Below, piece by piece: positions 10,925 through 22,489 of a stretch of 64,000 nt of DNA; position 1 is the first letter of the stretch, and each line of letters opens with the position of its first letter. The position numbers and the translations under genes are program-made. Origin of the DNA: Annulohypoxylon bovei var. microspora (lineage: Eukaryota; Ascomycota; Sordariomycetes; Xylariales; Hypoxylaceae); assembly GCA_022836615.1 (NCBI GenBank), contig MU405218.1, positions 62,001 to 126,000 on the forward strand, read 5' to 3'. A model generated the notes under the pieces. It saw only the letters and a program-made list of their open reading frames with translations. It did not search any database and was not told the origin of the DNA.

Positions 10925-12544
10925 ATGGCCTCAAAACCAGTCGCCAACCTCCTATTCAATACAATTCGCCGTCCTTTGAAAACAATCTCACCTTCTATAC
11001 TTCGCCCCTACTCTCGTCTCCCTCTGACTTTACAGCCAGCCGCCCGCAGGTTTGCGCACACCATCCCTAAACCTCCTGGGCAGGCATCGTCGTCTCCATC
11101 CGAGAAGCAGCGGAGACGAATGCTTTCCGAGCCTCATTATCAGTTAAGATTCACCTGCGTACCTTGCGGCAACCGCTCCGCGCATACAGTATCGAAGATA
11201 GGATACCACCATGGCTCCGTGCTCATCACCTGCCCGTCCTGCCGAAATCGCCACATCATTAGCGACCACCTGAATATCTTCGGCGACCGAAAGATCACCG
11301 TCGAAGATCTTATGCGAGAGAAGGGGCAGCTGGTTAAGCGAGGGACCCTTGGCGAGCACGGCGACGTTGAGTTTTGGGCGGATTCGATAGGTGATGATGC
11401 TGCCGACAGCCAGCCTAGTCCCGCCAATGCGCAAGAGTCAGATGCCTCGGTGGAGGAAGTAAAGAGGGAAGAAGTTATAAAGTCGCGGGAAACACGGGAT
11501 CCGTCGTCGCAATCGATGGACCCAAAACCTAGAGCTTCAGCATCATTAGGAGATGCCGGTGCTCGTCCGTCAGTAGGCGGTTCACACCATACAAACCCCA
11601 TATCATCGACACGGCGCCAATATTCGACAGCACAACAGTCAAATACTCTCAGAGCTAGCAGCAGTGGGCCTGACTTCTTCGGAATGCCAAGGGGGGATGT
11701 CAGCTCCTATGGTAGGACTAGTCGCCTACCAGAACAACACCTTGCGTCTCTGAGGAAGTATCCTAGTCGAGCCGCGCTACGCGATGCCCTATCTGAACGA
11801 CGAAGCACGCTAACTCAGGTGTCGAGGAAGGAGATGTTAAGAGAGAAGCATAGGATATTTGTTAGGAGGAGGCATCCTAAACGAACTGAACGACGAAGCA
11901 TGCTAACTCCGGTGTCGAAGGAGAAAATGTTAGAAAAGGTACATGGAATGTTCGATAAACGAGACGGCGATGCTAACCTCCGTAGCGGCCTCGATTGTAC
12001 ATGGCCGCAGACACGGACTATGCCCGCCTCCGAGTCTTTTTCTGGCGTTCGGTATTATGGATCCTCTCCGCCAAAAAATTTGGTACGATCGATTCTGCGC
12101 CGCGAACGTGAAGTTATGGAGACGCCAACTGTCCGTCGCTCATTGAGCCAGGACCGGTACAACGGCGTCCGCCTCTACAACTTCGACACCGTGGACGGTC
12201 GGCCGCAGTACATCCGAACAGGTCCGGGCCCCTTATATAAGCGGAGGCGACCGATCCCTTGGGCGGGACAGCTCGAAGACGAAAATGTGGAGAAGGACAC
12301 CTCTGAGTTCGAATTGGAAATACCCTTCGAATGGGACTTGCCGTCAGATGTACCCAGCGACAGAAATCGTACGGTATATCCGACGACTGCGAGAAGCTGG
12401 CCCCAACCACGGGTCCCTTCGTATTGGGCGGAGTATCGGCGTAGCGAGGAGAGGCCCTATTTATATAAGGCCACGGCTGTGCGGAGTGCCGCGAAGCGCT
12501 CTGAAACTGACAATATGCCGGTACCCCTAAGTGTACCTGACTAG
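10925..12544 (+). CDS. DNL-type zinc finger protein (Zim17/Hep1/Tim15-like) with long C-terminal extension
   Basis: Single exon, 539 aa. Residues 1-45 are a basic, hydroxylated mitochondrial presequence (RRFAHT near 41-46). Residues 72-151 are a complete DNL zinc finger: Cys78/Cys81 and Cys103/Cys106 as two CxxC pairs, followed by SDHLNIFGD carrying the family DxL signature. In the family, Zim17 keeps mitochondrial Hsp70 soluble. Family members usually end shortly after the finger (total about 150-220 aa). Here the frame continues for about 390 residues with no homology I recognise. The extension includes a second presequence-like patch RRQYST (230-235), two related 25-residue segments (291-315 and 322-346) and a C-terminal part rich in aromatic, Arg and Pro residues. 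The Zim17 domain is secure. The role of the extension is unknown. Confidence 0.85.
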   Translation: MASKPVANLLFNTIRRPLKTISPSILRPYSRLPLTLQPAARRFAHTIPKPPGQASSSPSEKQRRRMLSEPHYQLRFTCVPCGNRSAHTVSKIGYHHGSVLITCPSCRNRHIISDHLNIFGDRKITVEDLMREKGQLVKRGTLGEHGDVEFWADSIGDDAADSQPSPANAQESDASVEEVKREEVIKSRETRDPSSQSMDPKPRASASLGDAGARPSVGGSHHTNPISSTRRQYSTAQQSNTLRASSSGPDFFGMPRGDVSSYGRTSRLPEQHLASLRKYPSRAALRDALSERRSTLTQVSRKEMLREKHRIFVRRRHPKRTERRSMLTPVSKEKMLEKVHGMFDKRDGDANLRSGLDCTWPQTRTMPASESFSGVRYYGSSPPKNLVRSILRREREVMETPTVRRSLSQDRYNGVRLYNFDTVDGRPQYIRTGPGPLYKRRRPIPWAGQLEDENVEKDTSEFELEIPFEWDLPSDVPSDRNRTVYPTTARSWPQPRVPSYWAEYRRSEERPYLYKATAVRSAAKRSETDNMPVPLSVPD

Positions 12545-12885
12545 GAATCAGGGCCAGGACGGAAGAGCTCGGCCGGTTAGGACACAAAACACGGTAATCT
12601 TGTAGATATATGTATAGGTATCTTTCATTCGTTGTGCCATGTCAAGCTGCAATGCCCAATTTCAAAACAGTTAAATATTCATCCTGCTCTAAAGTTATGG
12701 AGATACTGGTAGTTTTTGCGAATCGCCTATCCCTTCAAGTTATCTTCAACAACCCCTTCTCGTCTCTTCTCATCACCTTTCCTCTCCTCTCTTCTCATCA
12801 CCTTTCCTCTCCTCTCTCCTCTCTCCTCTCTCCTCTCCGCTCTTCCCCTTAACGGCAATTCACCGGCCATACCAAATGTCTCTAT
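12545..12885. other. Convergent spacer with CT-rich repeat
   Basis: These 341 bases lie between convergent genes. The only structure is the CT-rich repeat listed separately. Confidence 0.6.
12763..12843. repeat. 25-bp tandem duplication followed by CTCCTCT repeats
   Basis: A 25-base unit beginning TCTCTTCTCATCACC occurs at 12763 and again at 12788, followed by about four 7-base units (CTCCTCT). It lies in the 3' UTR zone of the Zim17-like and C2H2 genes. Confidence 0.85.
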
Positions 12886-13377
12886 TCAACTAGAAGTCGG
12901 CCCACCCTGGTCACCGGATAAACCGTGGTAGTGGTGCACAGTCTGATTGGGATTGTCGGTGGATGGCGAGCCCATAGTGCCCGAGGCAACCACGCCATCG
13001 AAGGTAAGGGCCGTGGAGTTGCCGGAGGGGAAATTCATGCCGTGATTGTGCATGCCTCTGTAGTTGTCACCGTAACTGCTTATTTCAACGGCCCCGTGAG
13101 GCATAGTCAAATTGTTGATGTCGGGTACCTGGGGCCGAATCACCTGGGGTTGCATTTGCGAGATAACCCATGGGATAGATAGGCAATGTTGATGATATTT
13201 CTCCAGGTGGTTCTTCAGGCACCTAGGCTTGACGAAGCTTGCAGTACACCAATAACACCCGAATTCGAGTTTGTCTAGATGTACGTACATCTTTATTGGG
13301 ACGAGGTAAGCGTTCGGTGGGGCCAACGAGTTAGTGAATGACATGGTGACACCCAATCCTTGGATTTGACTGTTCAT
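12886..13377 (-). CDS. Small single-C2H2 zinc finger protein A
   Basis: Single exon, 163 aa. One zinc finger of form C-x2-C-x12-H-x4-H: Cys41, Cys44, His57, His62, with Trp between the cysteines (CYWC) and KNHLEKYH at the end. The rest is Asn/Gly/His/Pro-rich and disordered. It closely resembles the protein encoded at 29776-30372: same finger spacing, same CxWC, same FKNHL/LKNHL core, and a similar N-terminal block ending in ProProAsn about 20 residues before the finger. The pair is probably paralogous. A single finger makes DNA recognition on its own uncertain. RNA or protein binding is possible. Confidence 0.65.
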   Translation of the reverse strand: MNSQIQGLGVTMSFTNSLAPPNAYLVPIKMYVHLDKLEFGCYWCTASFVKPRCLKNHLEKYHQHCLSIPWVISQMQPQVIRPQVPDINNLTMPHGAVEISSYGDNYRGMHNHGMNFPSGNSTALTFDGVVASGTMGSPSTDNPNQTVHHYHGLSGDQGGPTSS

Positions 13378-14089
13378 AAAGAGAAAAATGGTCGTTATGG
13401 GTAGCTATAGATGTAGTGAGTTCGGTAGTGCACTTATGATGTATGTAAATCTAAGCTGTTTAAGTTGACCATGTAGAGCTACTATGTAGTGTATAGGTAT
13501 ATATATATTGTAGACGGGAGTTATACGCGGTCAACTTGGGCTACCTACCTATCATATCATCGAAAGAACGAAAAGAGAAAAAAAGAGAAAATCGAAACTT
13601 AGATAATGCTGCAAATGCGTTGTCACGGGAAATGTAGAAAACTAGTGCATGCCACGAAATCGGGGAGGTATGCACATTTCGCCATGCAAAATTCAAAGGC
13701 TTTTCGGCTTGCTCCTGCCATGAATATATTCTCCGATTTGATGAGTGTTAAAACCCCAATCGTTGATTGGTCGTGAAGGATAAGCAAACAACATATTATG
13801 AGGGGCACACACCCGCTGGTGAATTGCAGGATGGGACAGATGAAGGCTGGGTACGAAGTACATCCCACCGAATCGACCCGAGTCATTCGAGTCAATACAA
13901 CCTTCCCTAACTAGACATAAAGCACAGGTTTCTGACATCGATTATTAATTTGTATTCCGGCATCAAAAAGATACGATCAAACCTTCCCATTTTCCCATTC
14001 TAATGTCCATCTCTTCGATCTATCTCCACCTCCACATCCCAAAGCTCAACACAGGGTATATACAAAGACATTTCTCAATAACCCCCTAT
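13378..14089. other. Gene-free spacer
   Basis: No supported gene. Short minus-strand frames of 81-90 codons have no motif. The left part is the promoter of C2H2 protein A and the right part the 3' UTR of UTP20. Confidence 0.55.
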
Positions 14090-17000
14090 CTAGTACTCCC
14101 TCCTCCGGTTCCGATTCTCCAGCCCCTTCTCCTTCCTGCGCTTGACCTTCTTGTCGAGCTTCCCCTTCTTCCACTTGCCCCACTTCTCGGGCTGCGTGAC
14201 GGCCTCGATCTTCCTCTTGCGCGACCTGCCCTCGCGGCGGTTCCTCGCCCGCTCCCGCACGGCGAGCAGTTCTTGCGTGTACACCGTGGTGCCGAACTTC
14301 TTCTGGAGGATGTCCATGGCTTCGCCTGCCTTTGTCTTCTGCCCCTCGTACCGCGTCTTGAACACTTCGTCGATGGAGTACGGCGTCGGGATCGAGGGGT
14401 CGGTGATGTGATGGAGTGGCGTGAGGAGGATGTTGAGTGAAGGTCTTAGTGAATCTTCTGGTAAAGTCGAGATGAGTATGGATAGGATGTCGAGTGCCGC
14501 TACTTTAGGAACGAGCGCGCGGGCATTGGGTCGCGTCTCCTCGATGAGAACTTCGGAGAGCCAGACAAATAGCGTATGGAGAGTAGCCTTGTGGATATTC
14601 TCCTCTTCCGCATCATCAAGGCCACCCCATTCATCTTCATCATCTCCAGAGTCTTCAGCGTCGCTGTCACCAGATTCGGTATCCGACGAGCCAACATCCA
14701 TAAACTTGCTCAGCATCAGGATGACTCGACCAACTTCAGCAGCAAGGGTCTCGTCCAGTTCTGATGTGTTTTGGATAGAGAATATCCCGTCATGACCCGT
14801 ACTAAAAGGAGCGGCACCGTTTTTCTTTTCCATTCTTCTTTTCCATCTCGTTACCGCTGCTGGGCTGAGTACGCCCACCGCATAAAGGGTTAGTTGCCCA
14901 ACCATTTGCGGTTGCAATTGAAGACCATGTGATCCAACAAGAGTCTGTGCGCTGTTGGCATCCTTGTTGTTCTCGTAGAAATCAGCTAGATAGATCCTCA
15001 ATAAGCGTACACTTGAGAGCTTGACGGTAGGATCCGGATGAGAAAGAGGAATCGAGATGGATTTCCACACTTTATCGTATGCTAATGCCGTTGTTGGGTG
15101 TTTCTCTATGAGGATTGGTACCATGCGCAGGACGGTGTCAATCAACTCCGAGTCCTTCGCGAAAGTTGAGTAATTATCCAAGACATTAGCTGCTGCGTCG
15201 AGTAAGAGGCCTGTATCTTTGCGATCTCTTGATGCAGATTCCCTAGCTTCGAAGTAGAGTGAGAATGCTTGGAATGCTAGTTGCAATACTGAAGAGTTAT
15301 CATCTTGCTCCGTCCAAGATCGCATAAGCGCTAGGAATTTCGATGTTTGTTCCTTGTCTGCTTTTCTAAATATCTCCTTGATTAATTCGCTAGCTGCCAA
15401 TCGACACTTCTCGCTGTCGTCGTTGACCAAGACGAAGACTAGAGGAATGAAGCAGGTTGCTGCGACTTCTTGAACGAAGTCATCAGCTGACTTCATCAGT
15501 AGGAGATGTACAATCTCCATGACTGAAAGGCGACCGCCTTCTCTCTCATATTTCAAGTTTGCCACGACGAAGCTGAGCTGTTTAGCCCATCTATTCTTCT
15601 TTTGAGGGTAGTCGCGAAGGAATTGGAAGAAAGCCCCCCGAGCCAAGTCTCGCGTGTCTTTATCGTCGTTGGTAATCATGATAGTTCCAACATGGTCTAG
15701 AGTGTCGTAAACCGTAGCAGTCTCAATTTTTCGGTCAAGAATTGATCGCAAGAAGTTGAATGTAACATGGCGATAGAGAGGCTCTGTTAGGTCGTCCTTG
15801 ACTTTGTTAAGAAGCATATCAACCGCTGCATCTTTAACCACGACGTCGCGGCGATCTCTGATAATGACAGACATAAGCTTGAGGGCAGTCTGCGCAAGAT
15901 CTGTTGCGGTTGACGTCGATGTTGAGACGCATTTTGAAGCTTCCTTTGACGCTACCTTATAAAGTTTCATGGCATCGTCGGTTTTGAACGGAACCTTAAC
16001 GAGGACAGTTAGAAGCTTGAAGGCCGCTATCTTAACTTCTTCCTCGCCCCCAACCAGAGCATCACCGAGGATCGGAACAAACCCAATGATATTAGTGGCG
16101 TTGCGAATGTTGTCGTGTTTTTTCAGTACAGACCGAAGAACATCGACGGCAAACCGTACAAGCTTGTATGTGTACTTGCTAGTTGCGCTACGATCTCCAC
16201 TTTTATTGGCGCCCTTCTGAATAAGGTACCGTCTAAGCTTCGGGTCCAACTTCGGTTCTGATCGGGGCTTCTCGCTCTCATACACTTGTTGAATAACCTC
16301 GTAGCAAAACACCAAGGTATCCCGGGTGCCGGCCGCAGAATTACTGAACAGGCCAGAAGCTATCCTGGATAGCAGATCGTCAATTTTTCGGACCATGCGA
16401 ATATCAAGTTTCTCGAGCAGCAGTGACTTTAGAGGTCGCACGAGATCAACAAGATGGTCAACGGAAGCAGTCCGAGCAATGAGTTCCATCGAGTCCTGAC
16501 TCTTCCTGCTCTTGACCTCCTTCATTTGGCTGATGTACTCCTCTGCATCCTTTTCTTGACCTACAGCTCCGAAAATGTCGTCCATAATGACGCTGACAAT
16601 TTTGTCTAGACAATAGTCAAGATCCCCGGGCTGAAATTGGGGGATAACGTTGACCAAGATGGTATGCATCGTGTAAGACAGGATGTGAAGTTGGTACCCC
16701 TTTGTGAGAGCACCTCTCAACTCGTTGAGGACGAATCCAAAGTAGGATGACCCTAGAAGAGATGTCATAGTTGAGAGGGTACTCCGTGCCATCTCTCTCG
16801 AGTCCCATGCCTTACTTCGTAGGATGTGACAAATATCTGTAAGGACTCCGGGAAGTTTCTGATCCAACGTTTCCTTTGGAAGCACCTGTAGAATCTTCAC
16901 GACAATGATACCAACAGGTACACGAGAACTAACTGTGGTTTCATCTTTCTCATGAAGATATTCCATGAGCGATGGTAAAATGTTGGTCAAGACGTCCTCG

Positions 17001-20000
17001 TTCAACTTCTCGTGTGTAGGCATTGTTGCTGCTAGCCTGCATTTCTCCGGTGATTCTACAGTAGCCGCCGAATCTACCTCCATCGCATCCGAGTTCTTGT
17101 TTGAAGCTACTGCCGCAAGAGTATCCACGAACTTTCCAAGGAGTCTAATCAACTGCTTCTGAAGTTCCGGTTTCGACTCGATGTAGGTGATATATCTACG
17201 AAGTATAGCACGATATTGAGGCCATTCTAGGGAGGAAGCTATATCAGCAATCGTTGATGCCGCTTGAGCACCTACACCATGGTCATCGCTTCCCTCCTCT
17301 CGGTTGAAAATAAACTGTTCGAGGAGAGGCACAAAGAAGTGAGTTATATTTTTGCTTCCTAGGGGCGTATGGTGATTGACCTTGGATAATAATTGAAGAG
17401 CTCGCATTTGTCTCGCTGTCGCAGGGCTGAGAATATTACTGAAGAAACTAGGGTCAGGGTCGTCATCGGTCGGCTGAGGATTGATTGCCACAAGGTCAGC
17501 GACCGGGGGCCAGGATGGCATTCGCGACACCAAAGACCCAAATACTTTGACGGCCTCCCTTCTCACCGTCTCTGATGGCTCTCTGGCATTGGAATATAAA
17601 GCTGGTATTAAGATGTTTGAGAGCATGTCGTAAAATTGAACTTGTTCTGCACCATCTGAACACGCAACGGCTTCAACGAACTTGCACAAGCCATCGGCAG
17701 AGTTCGCAGACAAGATCCCATATTCTTCGTCATGTTTGATATAAAAAGTCATATTGTATACCAAGGGCTGCCAATCTCGTGGGGTAAATGGTACATCCCT
17801 TGGTCGTAGGATTGCATTAAATGCTTGTAGTCTTTTCTCGTAGTTCGGCTCGTCGACACGGCTGCTATCGTAAGAGTTAAGATCTGCACAGAGCGTAGAC
17901 AATTCGAGGGACACTGGGTCGTCTTCGTATAATACGGCCAGAACATTCGATAGCGCCTCCCGGTTGACACGGTCCTTAAAAAATCCGAAAAGTGATGATA
18001 TTGTCGAATAGATCCGGCATCTCAAATCAGTTTGGAGATCAGCTCCCGCAAGTTTGATAAAGTTTTCAAGCATAGAAAGGATGAGTCCCTTGGCTCTAGG
18101 ATTGACACGCCGTGAAGGTTGGTTGAGAAGGCGAACCGAAATATCAACAAGATCTGTGAGATAAATCGACTTTTGAATGATTGGGGACAGTTCTACTACA
18201 GACTCGACGCATGCCATGAGTAGATCTCTTCCAACTTCCCCTTTAGATTTCAGCACAGCACCGATGCTCTCTAAGATGAAATTGATATTTGGGTCTAGTA
18301 TTTCTTCTTGAATTAGCTCGTTGAACTCGGATTGTACGGCCGGTTGCTGGGATATATTTGCTAGGCTGCGCACAATACTAAGGGCAAAGATTTTGACTTC
18401 GGCCTTAGTCTTCTCAAGTCTCAAGCATTCCATCAGCTGTTGAATGATCCGTTTGTCGATGGAGAGGAAATAGGCGGTCTTCGGAATTTGCGACAATGTA
18501 GAAATGAATTGAAGGGTACCAGATATGCCTTGAGTTGTCTCGACCGGAAGCTTATCCAGACGCGGGCTCACAACCTCATTGATGAACACGTCCTTATAAG
18601 GAGTCCAGTCAAAGTTCGTGGCATTCCGGATAAGTGAAGTTAGGCACTTCAATGATGTACTCCTGACGACTCGAAGTAGAGAGCTTTGCGTAGGTTGGTC
18701 TTCTTCCGTATCCTCATTGCTCTGGTTCAGCCTCCTTGAGGAAAACACGAAACAGTAGAGGACTGCATTGAGAATCTTGTCGGTAAAGGACAAAACATCA
18801 GTTCCCATCTCGTTAATCATGGACTCCATCATGTTCAGAAATCCGACCTGCTTTCGAACAGTCAGGACTTCGCGATTAAGCGTATTTTCATGTAGTTGGG
18901 TATTTTCAATGATCCTGATCCCCCGAAGATCGCCTAAGGCGATTTCAAGAAATTCTCCCATATCCTCAACAGTAAGCTGCCTTAGAATAGCAAGTCTGGT
19001 AGCATGAAGACCATGGCGTCCACTTGCAGCACCTTTCTTGGAAATCGACCGGCCGTAAAGCAACCTGAGTAGTACAGGCATTATTTCGGATCGCTGCTCC
19101 GGCTTAATCTGCTGGTCACCTTGGAACAATACAGTGAGCTCGTTCTTGAATCTAGCATCGTCAAGAAGATATTCCAGATTTTCTTGAAAAGGTTTAACAC
19201 CTTCTTGCTTCCAGGTGAAGATTGCCTTAAGAACAGACTTTTGTACTTCTCCATCGCCATTTGCAAGCAGTCCGAGAAGAGCATCATAAACTTGCTGGCT
19301 TTGGTACAAGACCTTGGGGTTTGTAAATTGCGCAAATATCCCAAGCAGGGTTTTCTTGTCGAAAAGGGACCATGACCCATCAGGAAGCTGCTCCGGTGAT
19401 TCCATCCCATTGTCATCCTGCTCGTCCGACTCTCTCGTCCATGACAGTAGATGAGGAACCAACTTGCGGGATCTTCTCTCCGCTATACCAGGGGCAGCCA
19501 AGAAGACTTTGAGTGCTTGCGATCTTGCATTTGAGATTATTAGGGGAACCAAACTTTGGTTTCCCTCAAAAGTATCTAGCATAACTTCCGAAGAGCATTT
19601 GAGTACGTGTTCTGCTTCATCTGCTCGTCTGTATAAACTCCACAGGTTCCCACATTCGAAATCTGTAGAACCGGTATTCGATGAAGCCATGGCTTCTTTC
19701 TGTGGACCCTCCCATCGCTTGGATGGAGTATCGATCCAATTGAAAGCAATCTCGCATATGAGATCCTCGGCAGACTTATCTTGGCTGATTTGTTGTAGCG
19801 CTTCCACCGCAGATTCCCAGACCGGGGTTAAACGGACCGTCATCTGCCCGAAGAGGAACGTAGAAATTGCTTGTCGAAGCCACGAATCTTTGCTGAGTTG
19901 GGGATAATTCGCTGCCAATTTTCGAATGTGGAGAGAAATGAATCGAGTATTTTGTAACTCTAGTGGCATTGCTTCGGTTTGGATCATAGTTGCCAGAGAG

Positions 20001-22123
20001 TCTAGCTCATCAGGGGCCGCACCAAGCCGGCTAAGCAATTTCAAAGACGCAGATCGGTGCTGGTGTGATGAGCTAGATAAGTTATCAATGAGGCTTTTCA
20101 TGAACGGGTCCTCGTCGCCTTCGCTATTAGAACTGCTCTCGCTCCGAGGGCTCCTCCTAGTATTAAGCTGGTCCTCATAGGCAATCATAGCTTCTAGGAA
20201 GCCAGTAAGTCGTCGATAGCGAGGAGTGGCTGCTTTAAGCAAGGGCTCAAGAGAGCTATCGATCTGCCCAGTAATCTTGCTTATCCTTAAGTATGAAGAA
20301 AACCCTTGGCTAACAATGAAGTGAGCTTCTTCGCTCGCTAAGGATAGAGATGGCTTCAATGCAAGCTTAAGTTTTCTCAACAGTAATTCAGCAATGGGCC
20401 CGTTCGTTGAAGGTCGAACAGATGCTGCCTCTAAGACACGAAGAAGAGCCGAGTATTTGGGTAAACATTTCCCGCGCCATACTTTGGGGTCTTTATCATA
20501 TCCTCCCGAGGTAACTTGCTCAGGAAAGGGGGAGACTTCAAGGCGTTCGAATTTAGTGACAATTTGATCTTGCCAGGATTGCGGTAACGAAAAGCTATCA
20601 GTATCTGTAGGTGACGGCAACGCATAGGACCTCGCCATCCGGGGCAGAAACACACATAGCATATCCTCGTTAGAACCCTCAGACCAATGCATCACAACAA
20701 ATCTGCACCCGTAATTAATAATTAAATATACTGGATGACTCAAGGGGACTTACTTTTGAAATGGTTTCTGGAGGAGGCTGCGAAATCTAGTGGAATCCAA
20801 GTCCGAAAAGTAAGAACAGAACGGTATGAACCATCTCATCAATGGTTCTCGTGTCATAACAGTCGTAAGTTCAGTAATATACGGAATAATTGAATCCATC
20901 GGGGCTTGGTGCCACACGATCGCAATATTAACCATGAGTTGTTGCCAGATAACGGATGAGTCGACGTTATCGAGGTCGCTTGGGGGTTTGGAGAGAGCCT
21001 TCAAGGACTCCAATAGGCAATTAAGAATCGTCGACCAGTTTACTATCCGACTACCCATTCGGACTCCAGATATCGTTCCCAAGACTCTAATGTAAAGACA
21101 ATTACGCAACGCGTATTTTACACGCTCTTCGTCTTTAGTAGCTATTTCGGTGATTAATTCTGGGATAGATTCGAAGGTTTCTGCGGTTGTATGATGAACG
21201 GTACTGACGAGTACACCGCAAACCAAATCAGCCCATGTTACGGGATCTGAAGAAATGCATTCATCATTCGGAACAGATGCGATCAGCGACTTGATAATCT
21301 CGGTTCCACTCGTGTGTATGTTATAACCTTGGCCTTTAATAGCCTCCGCAAACATAGTCATTAGTCCATGGTGGTATAGCCCAAATTGCCGACTATCTCT
21401 ACTAGCCTCGAGATCTTGCCTCGCATGTTCAATTAGCATAGGCAGGGCCTTCTCTCGGTTCACTGGTGCTGCAGCTTTCTTAACGAGGAAGCTTAATGCT
21501 TCAGCAGCAAATCGGGCGATATGTGGAGGATTCCGAGCTTTGCCTAGCAATGGTGCTAGAGCATCAAAGGTCGGTCGAATATCCGAAACTAGGAGCTTCG
21601 ACAGATACTTGAAGAGAAATGCCAAGCAACCAAAAGTCCATTCAACGACCGCAACATCTTGAGGTCGACTCGCAATTCCAGTAATCAAGGATAGTGCAAC
21701 CGGATAATGTTTCTCAAATCGTGTTCCTAGGTCATGTGCTAAGGCTGTGAGAAGATCTAGTAGAGGTTCTAGCGACTCCTTCTCGTGTACGGAGATGTAT
21801 TTGGCGAGCAGTTCCACAATCTTGTCCTGGAAGTGCAGTATTTGAGGTAGACTGTCACAATAGGGTCGCACTTCTCTCCGGAAGAAAGTAAATTGTTTAG
21901 ATATGTTAGTATCTGCCCATTTCTCAATGCCACTTCGAAAATAGGAGGTCGTCGTTTCGAGATTTTCGACTTCTAGATCATGCCGTCGGACTCTTCGCAG
22001 AGGATCGAGGGAATGAAGCTTAGAGATTTTAGTCGTAAAAGATTCCCATCTGTGGTTTTTCTGGTGTGGCGTCCCATTTCCCTTGCGGGACTTGACTATT
22101 CGTCCCGACTGGGTTGAGCGCAT
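14090..22123 (-). CDS. utp20: UTP20 (DRIM) small-subunit processome component
   Basis: Two exons: 22123-20754 and 20702-14090 (2660 aa). The 51-nt intron is GTAAGT...GCAG, phase 2. The start was set at Met of MRSTQSGRIVKS because the conserved SGRIVK-x-HRWESFTTKISKL block follows at once. An in-frame ATG 58 codons upstream (22297) is possible but looks non-conserved. The protein is a solenoid of HEAT/ARM-type helices along its full length, with an acidic stretch near the C-terminus (SDTESGDSDAEDSGDDEDEW) and a very basic tail (RNRREGRSRKRK...KKVKRRKEK) typical of nucleolar proteins. UTP20 is needed for 18S rRNA maturation in the 90S pre-ribosome. The length matches fungal homologues (about 2,500-2,700 aa). 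Confidence 0.95.
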
Positions 22124-22489
22124 CGTGATTGTTGTATTCCCTAATAGATTGTGGTTGGGAAAGATTGATTGCTGCTGTTGCAGTTGAATGGATTTTACAT
22201 GTTTCTCTTGCCCCACTGGAGAAACCGCATCGCAAAAGAGTATTGCGACTGCCAACTTTTTTTTTGCCAGACGGGATGCTAAGATAAGGGATAGCATTAT
22301 CGATAGGCTTATCGGACACTTTATCTACAACCTTGAAGTTGAACCTTGGAATTATCTTCCCTAGCGCAAGAACCTTAGCTCGTCCAAGCTTTTGTCATCT
22401 TCACATCTCATACAACCAATTAGAGCTTGAAGCTTGACAGCTTCTCAACATTCATCCCTCTCTACCTTGCGCGTTCCGACAGCTACACC
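22124..22489. promoter_or_regulatory. Divergent promoter UTP20 / CWF19L1
   Basis: Only 366 bases separate the start codons of two divergently transcribed RNA-processing genes. No TATA box is obvious. A T-run lies at 22257-22265. The arrangement suggests shared regulation, which is inference. Confidence 0.55.

Noticed and set aside
13623..13938. Overlapping 81- and 90-codon minus-strand frames
   Set aside because: Two overlapping frames of equal quality with no motif, in a spacer that is needed for the C2H2 promoter.
22124..22297. 58-residue N-terminal extension of UTP20 from the upstream ATG
   Set aside because: The extension has no conserved character, and the family-typical start block begins directly after Met at 22123. 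It cannot be excluded without RNA data.
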